Source: Conchocele bisecta
Lineage: Eukaryota > Mollusca > Bivalvia > Lucinida > Thyasiridae
Assembly (NCBI GenBank): GCA_029237695.1
Contig: CM055269.1
Coordinates: forward strand, 31,530,956 to 31,594,955
Direction of reading: 5' to 3'
DNA: 64,000 bases
A model generated the notes under the pieces. The model was not told the origin of the DNA, made no database searches, and saw nothing but the letters and a program-made list of their open reading frames with translations. The position numbers and the translations under genes were made by a program. Below, one piece after another: positions 10,461-22,597 of the stretch; the stretch's first letter is position 1; each line of letters starts with the position of its first letter.

Positions 10461-12410
10461 TGATATTTACGGATCTATAAGTACATTTTTAATACAGCTT
10501 AAATTTCTAAAATAGTTGATAATACCCTTAACCTGAGGAGGTCCCGCATCTTGCGATGACACCAAACTCTGCTAGCCCATGAAATATAGTCGAATACATG
10601 TCTCTGGTTGCTATAGTAATGGAATATGATTGTCCATCAGCGGTGTAATAAATTTGAAAGAAAAACCATAGGGATTGTTATGCGGATTCAATGCCCACCT
10701 AGGGGTATGTGGAGGCAAAGACGTGTATATTAACTAAAAACTACGTGTGGTATGTATGTGCTAACCAGGTACAATGAAAATATAATTCTGCATTCAGTAA
10801 ATAAATGTACACATGGTAAATGAGTATAGAGTTGTTTGATCATTAGAATGACATTATATGTTGTCAAATAGAGAAATATATATTCAGACGACCCAAAGAG
10901 CCAGCAAAACACACAACTGTGGTACAATGCGGCAGAAATTCCACAAACCTGATCATTACCGCCTGTGTAAATAGTTAGAATGCCATGTAGACAATAGTTC
11001 AATTGCATAGTAAAATCCAAAGTTTAATGTATCTCGATAGAGGCTATGTGATGGAGATACGTTATCAGTCATGGGAATTTAAATGTATATCAGGAGAAGA
11101 ATTCACATAAGTGTAAAAGCTTGTTTTCTAATCCTGTTCTCAATTGTATGTATATATATCACTTGCCACAACTTGAAATAAATATTGTTTAAACTAAATG
11201 TATATTGATGGTCCTATGAGTGTGTGTGGCTACACGTGGTAGATGTGCATACTTCTTAAACTGGACTAGATTGATGTTTGAATACCACGGAATCGCTTTT
11301 TCAGACTACATACATACTAATATTGGTTTGTATATATAGTAAATATTGGTAATTTGACACAACAGGTGTAGAATAAAACGTGTGCTATAATTAAGAACAC
11401 CGATTGTTGAAACATATTGGACAAAATAGTTTGTATATGCATACATAACAGCTATATGAATATAGTGGATATATTTGAAGAGCATATACATGCTTTTAGA
11501 AAGATCATGCACCTTCAATGTCTTAGTTTCTATGAAAATTATGAAATGGTATATCAACCTTACAGGTTATCAAATGTCACTATTATGCAATCATGGTCAA
11601 ATATTTACTTACAACACCTCACTTACAAAATACAATATCTTCATGGGTGCCTCTCAAATAAGACTAATGTAGCAATATACCTGCATGTATTAGGCAATGG
11701 CCATGATGCATGCACTGGTGTGCACTTACACTGGTAATGGATGACGGTCATACATGTCTCGTATGACACATACTGTATTTAAGTAGCTATACAAGTTATA
11801 CAGTTTTACTATATACATGCTTTTATAAGTACAGGTGCCAACTACACATTTGAATCCTGTTCCTGCTGATGACTCGGAATGGGTTGAGGGTATATCATTG
11901 TAATGCACGATAAATAGTGTGGAACCGGGATATATCTCAGTTTCATCGGTTCTACTACCTAATTTTATTTGTATGTCACACAAATTCATTTACTTGGAAG
12001 TGTATAACAATCTATTTGTCCTGTTTTACTCCAGCTTAGCTTGCTCGTATTATTTACAGTTATCTTAATATTTTGTATTTTAGTATTTACTGTGTCATAC
12101 ATGGAGTAATATGTGCTACAAATCATCCATTCAGCATGGTAGAAAAGGTATATTTTCTATATCCAATTTGCAAATTAGTACCTACGACCTATACTATTGA
12201 CAGTAATAATTATATTTATTTTACTTAATGGTGTATAAAGGCCTGTCAATAGCTGAGAGAAATACTTATATGTATCAGAGACGTTCATGTTGGAATACAC
12301 AACATAGTAAACATGGTAAGTGTCTTGGTTGCATAAATAGGAAATGGACATATATAGAGACGAACAGAAATTAATTCTGTATCTGAAATGTGTGTGGATA
12401 ACTAATATAT
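10461..12410. other. Intergenic
   Basis: AT-rich. The only recognised item is a retroelement-like 3' end at 11091-11199, listed separately. Confidence 0.35.
11091..11199 (+). repeat. Retroelement-like 3' end, uninterrupted copy
   Basis: Contains GGAGAAGAATTCACATAAG, GCTTGTTTTCTAATCC and the tail AAATAAATATTGTTTAAACT. The same sequence at 22569-22590 and 24236-24338 is split by another element, so this copy shows the uninterrupted form. Confidence 0.65.
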
Positions 12411-12621
12411 GACTGTGACGGGAGAAATGGGGCTCACGGGATTTGCGACCAGTGTGGCTCCTGATCAAATAGTACATTCATGTACCCTGATAACGATATA
12501 TTATGCTTGTTAGAAGCATGATGGGTGTTTCCCTGATGGAATGGCGAACAGTGCAGATCCTGAACAGACTGTGCGCATACACAGGCTGATCTGGATCCCA
12601 TTTCTCCAGTCATATCCACAT
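12411..12621. repeat. Inverted-repeat element, family A, copy 4
   Basis: Left end GACTGTGACGGGAGAAATGG, right end CATTTCTCCAGTCATATCCACA. Internal GCTTGTTAGAAGCATGATGG matches copies 1 and 6. Confidence 0.75.
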
Positions 12622-12820
12622 ACATGTATACAGGTGTTAGTAGCTACATGTTCACATGAACCTTTGAAAAGTATCTGGCAGCGTATAAAGTAAGACAAAT
12701 TATTACATGCAAAATAGTCATTGTAAATTCAATGGGTGGGGAGTATATAGTTAAAACTACTTTGTTTTAACATTGCATCATCTGCTGTATACATTATTTA
12801 ATCAGAATAATATCATATTT

Positions 12821-12897
12821 TAATTATATCAATTGTAATTGTACTTACTAGTGTTTATTGAAAACACTAGTAAGTACAATTACAATTGATACAATTA
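12821..12897. repeat. Near-perfect 77-bp palindrome
   Basis: The arms read TAATTATATCAATTGTAATT onward and the complement ending GATACAATTA, meeting at GTTTATTGAAAAC. I see one mismatch. The RNA or single strand would form a stable hairpin. Confidence 0.85.
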
Positions 12898-14095
12898 ATA
12901 TACACCGAGATAGTTTTGCATAATGAGACATATAGCGTAGTTGTTACCATCACTAAGAAACTGCGAAGCGGACGAACAGACGGACGAACACTCGGACACA
13001 CTGTATATAAAGTGTGTACGGATAGTTATCAGTAGTGTATATAGGTAGTTGCATATGCATTTAACAATTTATAGGTGAGTGACAGTGCATAACATAAATT
13101 AAATTCATTACATGTAAAATTTCCATTGTAAAATGTATGGGTGGGGAATGGTGAAAAATACTTTGTTTTTAACATTGTATCATAGACTGCAGACATCAGA
13201 TAATCGGCATATATGCAATTAACATGGCTAATGAACACTACTAGGTACCATTGAAACGAAGAAAATACAAAAGTACCATACTTTCATGGAGTTATTAAGG
13301 TAGGTGTTTTGTCATTGAAATTCAGTGGGTGGGGTAACACAACGTGCAAAATTCGGCATCTGAATTAGCAGATATTATTTATTTGAACATTATTCGATTG
13401 TATAGTTATGAACACATCAGAAAACATACAAAACTGCCATATCAGTTGTTTCTAATGATAAAAAACAGTTGATTTTCAATGAAAAATTAGATTTTTCACA
13501 ATTGCGAAAAGTCCGAGGGTGGTATATTTCAAAATGGTGACAAACATTCATCCAGCGGGTTACAGAGCGTAGACATATGGCATATAACTCGTAATTGAAT
13601 GTAGTTTCAGAAAAAATATGTCTGTACAAATCCCACGGGGGGAAGGGTTTCCATTTCTGGCTGACGGCCTACATGTACAGCATTGTTTCATTGTAAGTGG
13701 ACAATGGCCTACAATAATGACGTTATGACAGTTTGGCCAGCATAGCACCAGATCCATATATGCATCTGACAGCTCTGGTAAGTGTCTACTCTTTTGCCTG
13801 TCTGTTTTATCGTTATATATACGTACTATCGGGGAAAACATAGATTGTGACCTCACGATGTAAATAAAAATACATGTATATACAGACTGGTATCATACAG
13901 CTGCTGAACATTGCACATTATGTTCATTTTGTCACCCACTGTCGCATTTCAGTATGTAGTTTGTAACTAGGTCATTCTTATAGTTATACAGCTAGGGTCC
14001 CATATATTTATATCAGCGCTCTAATTAACTGGAGTTAATTAAGTATAATAATCGTATTATGCATACATTTCGGAAGTACTACTGATACGTCATAT
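12898..14095. other. Intergenic, weak repeats
   Basis: A GGGTGGGG word recurs near 13140 and 13326 in related surroundings and also at 12736. No exon recognised. Confidence 0.35.
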
Positions 14096-16679
14096 ATATG
14101 GAACGCCAAATCTACATAAACTTAAATATATATTGCTAGCTCTAAATATTTAGAGCTAGCAACAAATATTTGGAGCTAGCAATAAATATTTGGAGAGCTC
14201 TCGAAATCATTTGGAGAGCTCTCGAAATGAATTAATGATATCTCGAAATCATTTGGAGAGCTCTCGAAATCATTTGGAGTGAGCATTATATAACATTTGA
14301 TTTGGAGCTATCTCTAAATCATTTGGAGAACTCTCGAAATCAATTAATGATATCTCGAAATCATTTAGAGAGCTCTCGAAATCATTTGTAGCGAGCATTA
14401 TATAACTTTTATTTGGAGAGCTCTCTAAATCATTTGGAGCTATCTCTAAATCATTTGGAGAGCTCTCGAAATCATTTGGAGAGCTCTCGAAATCAATTAA
14501 TGATATCTGGAAATCATTTAGAGAGCTCTCGAAATCATTTGTAGCGAGCATTATATAACTTGATTTGGAGAGCTCTCTAAATCATTTGGAGCTATCTCTA
14601 AATCATTTGGAGACCTCTCGAAACCATTTGGAGAGCTCTCGAAATCAATTAATGATATCTCGAAATCATTTAGAGAGCTCTCGAAATCATTTGTAGCGAG
14701 CATTATATAACTTTGATTTCGAGAGCTCTCTAAATCATTGGGAGCTATCTCGAAATCATTTTGAGAGCTCTTGAAATCATTTGGAGAGCTCTCGAAATCA
14801 TTTCGAGCTATCTCGAATTAATTTCGAGCTAGCAATATATATCTTATTTGGAGCTAGCATTAAATCGCTTGAAACTATGAAAACGATGTCTCCCTGAATT
14901 ATTGAATTACGCATTGAATTACGCAGCACGATTTACCCAAATATACCCAAATCTTCATTAAAAATAACATTTATGATTATAGTATATACTTTTTCTACAA
15001 TATATTATTAGTATATCATATAATAACCACATTTTGACCGAAACATATGAAGAATAAAGCACATATATCTGCGAGAAAACGATTAATATAGCATTATTAT
15101 AAAGGGAGACTACCGAGACTCATTAATTATATTTCAGTTGTCTAACTTTAAGTTATCATCGACCATGATTGTATATCGCACATACTGTGGTTGTGACTGG
15201 AGAAATGTGGTTTATGGGTTTTGCGACCAGTGTAGATCCAGGTCAGCATGTGCATCCGCAGTCTGATCAGCATCTGCAACATTCATCATTCCATAAATGA
15301 AACCCCCAGTCATGCTTCGAACTAGCAATGTAGGTCGTTACCAGGCTACAGAAGGGATCTATTTAATCAGAACCTACACTGGTCACAATTTCGATAAGCC
15401 CCATTTATCCAGTCACAGCCACATACACATAGTAATGCAGTATTAGTTTTAAAATATTAGTAGTTTATATATTTAAATTATATATTACTACCGTATATAA
15501 ATATATAATTATACTAGTTGACATAACAGTTTTCACACACTGTCTCCTTGGATGTCAACATTAGAGAGGTTCTACTGTTTTTATGAGTATTTCAATTAAA
15601 AATCATCATTCCCATTTAGCCATTATAATGTGCATTATATTCATTGGCTTCCTAGCATAAGTTAATCGCGGTATTCTCCCTTTATTTCATGTACAAATAT
15701 TTCCATTTTGCATCAAACCATTAAAAAAAGGCCCGGATATAAGCAAATTAATGACAGATATTATGTAAGTACAGTCCAAATATTATATAATTATAATGTG
15801 TATAGCTTTATTTATTTACAAATATAGTAATTACATGAAGATTTTGGTAGATTTTGGTAAATCGTGCCATCCCAAATTTAGTGCGACTTTACCTAGACCG
15901 GAAGTCGCCTGCCACACGTGTAGTAGTGAATACACATATGTCGAGCATGTTTACAACACAGGTTGAAGTAACGGACCGAGGTCTATAAATAAATTAAATA
16001 TGCCTAAAAGCATCAATAAATGAAAAAGAAATAAGCTAAACAATTTTTTTTTACTTTTCACTCCATCCATATACTCCATATTGAAGGTTACGAAGTTTTT
16101 AATAGGCTCGTTGCACATGCGTACAGAGATTTTAAAAGCGCGGGAAGGGAACGCGTATTGTTTTTTTCCTCTAGTTCCCACGTGGAGTGGTATTTGGAGC
16201 TAGCATCAAATCAAGTTTATAATGCCCTCTCTAAATCAATTTGAGATATCTCCAAATGAATTCGAGAGCTCTCCAAATGATTTAGAGAGCTCTCCAAATG
16301 ATTTAGAGATAGCTCCAAATCATTTAGAGAGCTCTCGAAATCAAAGTTATATAATGCTCGCTACAAATCATTTCGAGAGCTCTCTAAATGATTTCGAGAT
16401 ATCATTAATTGATTTCGAGAGCTCTCCAAATGATTTCGAGAGCTCTCCAAATGATTTAGAGATAGCTCCAAATGATTTAGAGAGCTCTCCAAATCAAATG
16501 TTATATTGCTCGCTCCAAATGATTTCGAGAGCTCTCCAAATGATTTCGAGATATCATTAATTGATTTCGAGAGCTCTCCAAATGATTTCGAGAGCTCTCC
16601 AAATATTTATTGCTTGCTCCAAATAGTTGTTGCTAGCAATATATATTTGAGTTTATGTAGATTTGGCGTTCCATACATA
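14096..16679. mobile_element. Element F: 2.6-kb DNA element with long inverted ends built of short repeats
   Basis: The outermost ends match as inverted repeats: ATGGAACGCCAAATCTACAT at about 14098 and its complement ending at about 16675. Inside each end lie arrays of about 20-bp units of the form GAGAGCTCTCGAAATCATTT (14130-14870; 16190-16640), interrupted by AATTAATGATATC and GCGAGCATTATATAAC segments in the same relative order on the two arms. The core (14871-16189) has no recognised transposase and carries a family A insertion. It resembles Foldback/MULE-type architecture; the superfamily is not determined. Arrays give false open frames (NDFESSPNDFE). Confidence 0.8.
15186..15423. repeat. 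Inverted-repeat element, family A, copy 5 (inside element F)
   Basis: Left end TGTGGTTGTGACTGGAGAAA, right end CATTTATCCAGTCACAGCCACA. 238 bp and well preserved, nested in the core of element F, so it inserted later. Confidence 0.8.
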
Positions 16680-16906
16680 TACCCACGTGACCGCAAAGGG
16701 AAATAACTGTGGTAAGCAAAATAAGGGGAAGTTAGTCATGCAGTGACGGCTTGGAAAACTGGCTGTCCGGAATATGAAATTCATAAAAGTACGGCACATA
16801 CTTGCCGTATTACTGTGAAATTTGTTTTATTTGATATATAAATGATGAATAAATAAGCGTACCGCGAACACAGAACCTGGTTATACCTCCTTTAAGGTAG
16901 TATGTA

Positions 16907-17620
16907 CTAGATAGATACACTTGACTTCGATGATAATATAACATATGTGAACATTGTCTTTTTACTGTATACTATATGGAGCATTGAGTTGCCATCTCCG
17001 CCATCTTTGTATGTACAAGCCAATGTACAGTTTCGACACTTCGTGCGTTTGACACATACAGCAAATAATATGACAGTAAACCAAATAAAATGTTGTGCAA
17101 TACATAATATATTGTATAATAAGTATGCCAGCAAACTATACAAAAGACGAGATATATGAGCATTTCTCCCATGAATCTCAAAATAAATTTCAACGTGTAA
17201 ACTTTCCAATCTGATGCACAGCATATGTTACTGTACACGTTAGCCATATGTATAGCTATATTTACTCACATAGTTGGTGAGAGGACACCAGGGACAATAC
17301 ACTCAGGTAACTGCTTGCATGTCACTGGATGTGATAGCTAATAACAGTATAGTAGTGGGTATATATGGTATGTGTTGTGTGGTTTGCAAGGTAAAAGTGA
17401 TACACTGTGCGATTTTCTCTTCACATTTGGAGTTCTTTGTCAAACGGCAGCACAAGTGGAACTGGCTGATGGCTGGAACACACAAAGATGGCCGAGTTGG
17501 ACACCCCAGGTGCCGTATAGGATACAGTAAAGAGGCAGTGTTCGCATACGTTATACATATAGTCCATCACATTTATGAAACAATTATCTTTGAATCAAAC
17601 AATGATCAGGTATATAGTTG
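16907..17620. repeat. Foldback element, family G, copy 1
   Basis: The left arm (about 16950-17150), reverse-complemented, resembles the right arm (about 17430-17545): TGTCAAACG, ACAAAGATGGC and ATACAGTAAA appear in the same order. A second copy in the opposite orientation lies at 54060-54850. No coding function recognised. Confidence 0.6.
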
Positions 17621-17894
17621 GTTCTTAACGTGATATTTATTAAATTCGTTGACTAATTTCATAAGAATCTCGGCATAGCGTTGTTTCATATGAAATACGT
17701 ATACTCGTTTCATACATATTATATCAAATGAACAGTCATTCAAGATCCTCTATTTAATTAATCTCTGGAATCTTCATTTGTTAGCTTTGTATGCATTGTG
17801 GTAATGATACCTTTCTACGGAAAACGGCATTGTGTTTACACAATGTAATACTTACAAACAATACAAACCCATACGTATCACCTAGAATTATCGT

Positions 17895-18045
17895 TATTTC
17901 GACACAGTATGTCGGTATTAGCAAAGTCATAAATAACGACACGGCTAAGTAGTTAGTTCGACATACATGTACAGTAGTATGTTATTACGACATAGCTATA
18001 TCATTAGTTCAACATAGCTAAGTCGTTATTATGACACATAGTTGT
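17895..18045. repeat. Low-complexity TCGTTATT/ACGACATAG repeat
   Basis: Repeated short words such as GTCGTTATTATGACA, TAGTTCGACATA and TTATTACGACATAGC, alternately oriented. Confidence 0.6.
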
Positions 18046-18073
18046 CAGTGTTGCTATGAAGATTCGGGTAACT

Positions 18074-18548
18074 ACTGTCTGTTTCACGAAACGTGTCTAA
18101 ATATTACGGCTAGAAACACAATTTTATGTTGTGAAATTCGGTGAAAGATTGCTTTTATTACGAAACAATGACTTTTCTATATAATTTAACATGGGCGAAA
18201 AGGAGCTGGAAGAGCTACAGGAGGAGTGAAAACAAAACAACGAAAACAATTGACTCTGAAACTTGACCAGATAGCTTGGAAGAGATCTAAATAAGAACAC
18301 AACTGTTAAATTTTGAAACTCGGTTCACTATTTCTGAAATTGGAAAACGTAATGTCTCTGGGAATTTAACATGGGGAAATTGTTTTTCGAAATAAAATCA
18401 ATAGTTGAGCAAATTTCACATAAAAACAAGGGTCATTGTTAAATTGTTATAACATTTAATATTTTCGCAAACATATACATGTATTGTTTTTACATTATGG
18501 ATATACATGTAGCTGTAAAAGTTTGGCAGGGTTCGTGAAACAGACAGT
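18074..18548. repeat. Foldback element, family B, copy 2
   Basis: Ends ACTGTCTGTTTCACGAAA and TTCGTGAAACAGACAGT. Internal ATTTAACATGGG words match copy 1. About 475 bp. Confidence 0.8.
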
Positions 18549-18976
18549 AGAATTACACTTTATACTATGTGATTACATGCACACGAGGCGCATTCTCCAA
18601 CGATTTTCATACGAATCTCTATCAAACGTTGTATTTACATCCAAATTATTATTAAGCACCCGTTAATATTAGGAATTTCCTTACAATTACATGCATCGTA
18701 CCAACTCGTTCCTTGTAGCCAGACCGAATTGCCTACCAGTCCGCCCGCATGTTCGTGTATTTTCTTGCTTCGTCTGTACACTACTTTAGCATGGGCTATC
18801 ATTCAGTGGAGCTACACAATTACCACATGTACATGTCCGCCGACCGTATGGTGGTGTATACATAGGTAGTGACGGTTGACGAGTCTTGTTTTCACATGTG
18901 TCAGTTGTTATCGTTTGTCAAGTGCGTATCACAATCGGAGAGGCCAAGTTCAATATGTTTGCTGGGCAACGTAGTA
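18549..18976. other. Intergenic, nothing recognised
   Basis: No exon, RNA or bounded repeat seen. Confidence 0.4.
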
Positions 18977-19209
18977 TGTGGCTGTGACTGGCGACTTTCG
19001 GCTTATGGGATTTGGGACCAAGGTAGCTCTTGATCAAATAGCACATTCCTGTAGCCTGGTAATTATTTATATTGCTTGTTAGAAGCATGACGGATGTTTC
19101 AGTGATGAAATGGCGAACAGTGCAGATCTTGATCAGACTGTGCGGATGCACAGGCTGATCTGGATCTACTGTGGTTGCAAAACAGTTAAGCACCATTTTC
19201 ACAACCACA
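18977..19209. repeat. Inverted-repeat element, family A, copy 6
   Basis: Left end TGTGGCTGTGACTGGCGACT, right end CACCATTTTCACAACCACA. Internal TTGCTTGTTAGAAGCATGAC is shared with copies 1 and 4. Confidence 0.75.
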
Positions 19210-20023
19210 TATGATCGAACTGCATTGCATCGGATATTAATACAGCCTACATGACCTCTCAAAAGACTGACATTTGTTTGTCATCTGCATTGTTTTAAGT
19301 GTTTAACAAAGCTACATTTGGAAACAGATACTACAATTATTCTACACAAACATTTGAATAATGCGAATGATAGAGAAAAATGCCCTAAAATAGATACTGA
19401 ATAAACAGCTCAGTGTATGTCAAAAATGTAATTCGTCTACATTAATAGTGTTCACTGTTGGGAAGATTATGCAAGTAACACAAATTAGTGAGAAAACAAC
19501 ATTTGCCTAGAATACAGACAACATACATGTATACGGTCTAACAAAATGTGTCTGTTATGACAAATTACTCTCCAGATCGGGCAACACACTCCAGCATTCT
19601 GATAATGATACACAAAAGTAACGTGTGTGTAAATGTTGGTGATTTTAAGATTATTATTATTTATTACACTCTTGAAAGTTATTTGCACGGGTTTCGCTGT
19701 GAGAGAAAACCCGTAATCAACTCCCTACAAATAATACACCGTGAGGAGAACACCCGTAATTGCGCGCCTGTTTTCTTGGAAACCACGAGCTAGCACGCAA
19801 AATGTTTACTTTTTATTACAGTCAAAATAAAGTTATTTCAAAATTTGGAAAGGGTCTCGACTAATGTAGAATGTTAATGTGATTGAACACATTCCAAACA
19901 TGCACTCAAACATATCTGGTTCATAGAAACAGCTGCGTAATTTGGATTTTGTCACTATTCATTGATTTTAATCTCAAAAATATACTAAATGTGCATATAT
20001 ATCCGCCGTGGAAGTGTAATAAA
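19210..20023. other. Intergenic, nothing recognised
   Basis: AT-rich; no exon or bounded repeat seen. Confidence 0.35.
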
Positions 20024-20160
20024 GTGGATATTCCTTCGTACATGTTTGAATAGCGGAAATAATACACTCGTGTCCGTCGGCGTCCGTGAAAGCAACTCGT
20101 TCGCTTCGCTCACTCGTCGTGTATTATTTCCCGCTATTGACAATTTACGATGGAATATCC
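20024..20160. repeat. Short inverted-repeat element
   Basis: GTGGATATTCCTTCGTA at the left, TACGATGGAATATCC at the right; inside, ATAGCGGAAATAATACAC pairs with GTGTATTATTTCCCGCTAT. The centre reads CGTTCGCTTCGCTCACTCG. About 137 bp. Confidence 0.75.
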
Positions 20161-21108
20161 TATATTTTCTTATAAATACCTGTACATAGTATACACGACG
20201 TGAAAGTAAATAAACGTGTTCCAGTTCCTCGTTTTATATTAGTTAATATCACATAATTCGATGCATTACCACATCACATAAAAGGGAAATAAATAGAAAA
20301 TCATCCCAAAATGGATGAATTGCAAGTTTACCTAATGTAGTTTTCTTGAAACCGGTGAATGTAGAATCTAATTCTAATGCCCCTTTTTTTCGAACATACT
20401 AATTGAACTTTAGCTACGTTGATCAATAATGGGTGGTGAGTGCGCATTTAAACACAAGTATGACTGATACTCGCTCGAAACATTGGGCATACGTTATTCG
20501 TGTTCACATCACTGGCTTCTGTTCATCGATGAACAATAATATATACATATACTACAATATATGCATTTTAAAAATAAAATAAAACTAACACAAATATTCG
20601 ATACTTGAAAACAAATACGTGTAGATCCACGACTGGTGCAAAAGTACCCAGCATTGTGAACGGAGATACCACTGCATGTACCCCACAGGTGTGTGTTCAG
20701 TCACCTGTGAGGTACCGGTATGAAGGCAGATTATAGTGTCGGTTTGCTCGTGACGTTACTGAGATATCAGGACTTAGAGAAGCATGTCAAACATCAATCG
20801 ATACACAATTTGTTTAATAAGCACCTACTCAAACTATCGACAGCCGCCTTAACGGATTAGTTCGCTGATCCAATGATACCTACAATCTAGACAGTCCCTA
20901 GGTATTGCGCCGCGGGGTGTGGGGTATACTCCGGCACATACGTTACTGCGGCAAGCCAAATACGATGGAACCTCTCTAAACCGGACACCAAGGCAACCTC
21001 CGTGATATTATTGTTGATGGTTTTCTTCATCATTTATCTCAGATGTTAATGTATGTTCATGATCGAAAACACGCCAATACATTTCAGAATCGTCATACGC
21101 ATGATTTA
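20161..21108. other. Intergenic
   Basis: A partial pogo-type end (GGAACCTCTCTAAACCGGAC) at about 20968 without its partner. Otherwise nothing recognised. Confidence 0.4.
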
Positions 21109-21177
21109 CAGTGGAACCTCTCTAAACCGGACACCGTGGGGACCTCCCAGGGTATCCGGTTTAGAGAGATTGTACTG
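21109..21177. repeat. Mini pogo/Tigger-type MITE with TA target duplication
   Basis: CAGTGGAACCTCTCTAAACC at the left and GGTTTAGAGAGATTGTACTG at the right are near complements. TA flanks both sides (21107-21108 and 21178-21179). Only 69 bp, so essentially just the two ends. Confidence 0.8.
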
Positions 21178-21204
21178 TACACACTTAATATGATTCCTAA
21201 AAGC

Positions 21205-21459
21205 CAGGGGCCGGTTTCACTAAACTTCGTACGACATTACAATTTCCGTACGAAGATTTTATTATAAATTCATATCACACCTCAGCGTGGTTCACCAATT
21301 CCACCATTTTCCACCTACATGTCGGGTCCTTAAATCTGAACAAATCCACCAAAAATTCCCCAAATCGGCTGCAAATGCAAACTTTGTACTACATGTACAT
21401 TTTAGTTTGTCATTTACGAACTTCTTAGTCGTACGAAGTTTAGTGAAACGGGCCCCAGG
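21205..21459. repeat. Inverted-repeat element, family C, copy 1
   Basis: Left GGCCGGTTTCACTAAACTTC, then GTACGAC; right GTCGTACGAAGTTTAGTGAAAC then GGGCCCC. About 255 bp, no coding content. Confidence 0.8.
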
Positions 21460-21873
21460 TTTGTACCTACATACCTTATATCTCCATAACCCTTACTCCG
21501 ACTCAAACGTTAAATACTTCTTTATCATCGTCCATATTTTAATTGAATAGTATGAACATATAGTATTCCTATTAAATTTACATGATATGTATATGGTGTA
21601 AATCAAGAGCAAGACTCGAGGTAATATGAAACGGGATTCAGAAGAAAGCAGATTGCGTATGTAAATCTGTCTCTTGGTTTCATTCTGTAGCCCACCAATG
21701 CGGCCCATATGCCCAAAGTCAAAGTCAAATGACCTCGAAATTTTTACATACCTTTTATACATACCATTTTTACAGACCTTTTATCTCCACCGATTTACTT
21801 CAACTGTCAAATGATGACACTTTGAGACCATGAAATCCTTCGGCGGACTAGACATGCGGACCACGGTCATCAG

Positions 21874-22180
21874 TAGCCTATTTCATCAAAATTGTAAAGC
21901 ATACTTTTCTAGCAAAGTATACTTTGGGGGAGTAATCATTTATTTTTCCCCGAAATGCATTATGTCATATAGAAGTAACAACTACATATATTTGATGTTT
22001 AAAAATATGCATACTTATTATACTGAATTTATTACATTATCACAGCCAAAATGGCTGTGATAATGTAATAAATTCAGTATAATAAAAAATAATAAATTTA
22101 TCCTAAAATTTAAAATTTCTCCCTCAAAGTATACTTTGCTAGATAAGTATACTTTGCAATGTTGGTGAAATAGGCCCCTG
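21874..22180. repeat. Inverted-repeat element, family D, with central palindrome
   Basis: Left GCCTATTTCATCAAAATTGT then TCTAGCAAAGTATACTTTG; right is the complement ending GGTGAAATAGGC. GGTCAT occurs on both flanks, a possible short target duplication. The middle holds a roughly 70-bp palindrome at 22016-22085. Confidence 0.75.
22016..22085. repeat. 70-bp palindrome inside family D element
   Basis: Arms start TTATTATACTGAATTTATTA and run to CACAGCCA; the centre is AAA; the second arm is the complement. I see no mismatch. Confidence 0.9.
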
Positions 22181-22568
22181 GTCATGCGTATGAAGTTTCA
22201 ATGTAAATCAAACAATGATTATAATCGGTTTATGGACGTATTTTAATAAATGAAATATTAAGTATCAAACGTAAATAAACAGCCTTGTATTCCAAAGGGT
22301 TCAACAATTCATTATTGCCTCTAAACGTTTCACTGCATGACGGGAGACTGCCCCTGCGACTGAACGGTTTGTAACGATTATCTTGTAAACTGCCAATAGC
22401 AGGACAAATGTTAGTCGTATATCGTTATAACAGTTCAATTGAATTCAATGCCTATGGTTCGGAGCGCATGCTTGGGATAACTCTTTTTCCTTCAATTATC
22501 AAACAAAACTTACATATGTATAGATTATATGCATTCTTGCCACATTCCCATTTACTGATGCTTTACTC
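22181..22568. other. Intergenic, nothing recognised
   Basis: No exon or bounded repeat seen. Confidence 0.35.
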
Positions 22569-22597
22569 AAGGAGAAGAATTCACATAAGCTCTTCGT

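Noticed and set aside
14270..16706. Proteins of repeated NDFESSPNDFE
   Set aside because: These come from the 20-bp GAGAGCTCTC units of element F; the frame is an accident of unit length.
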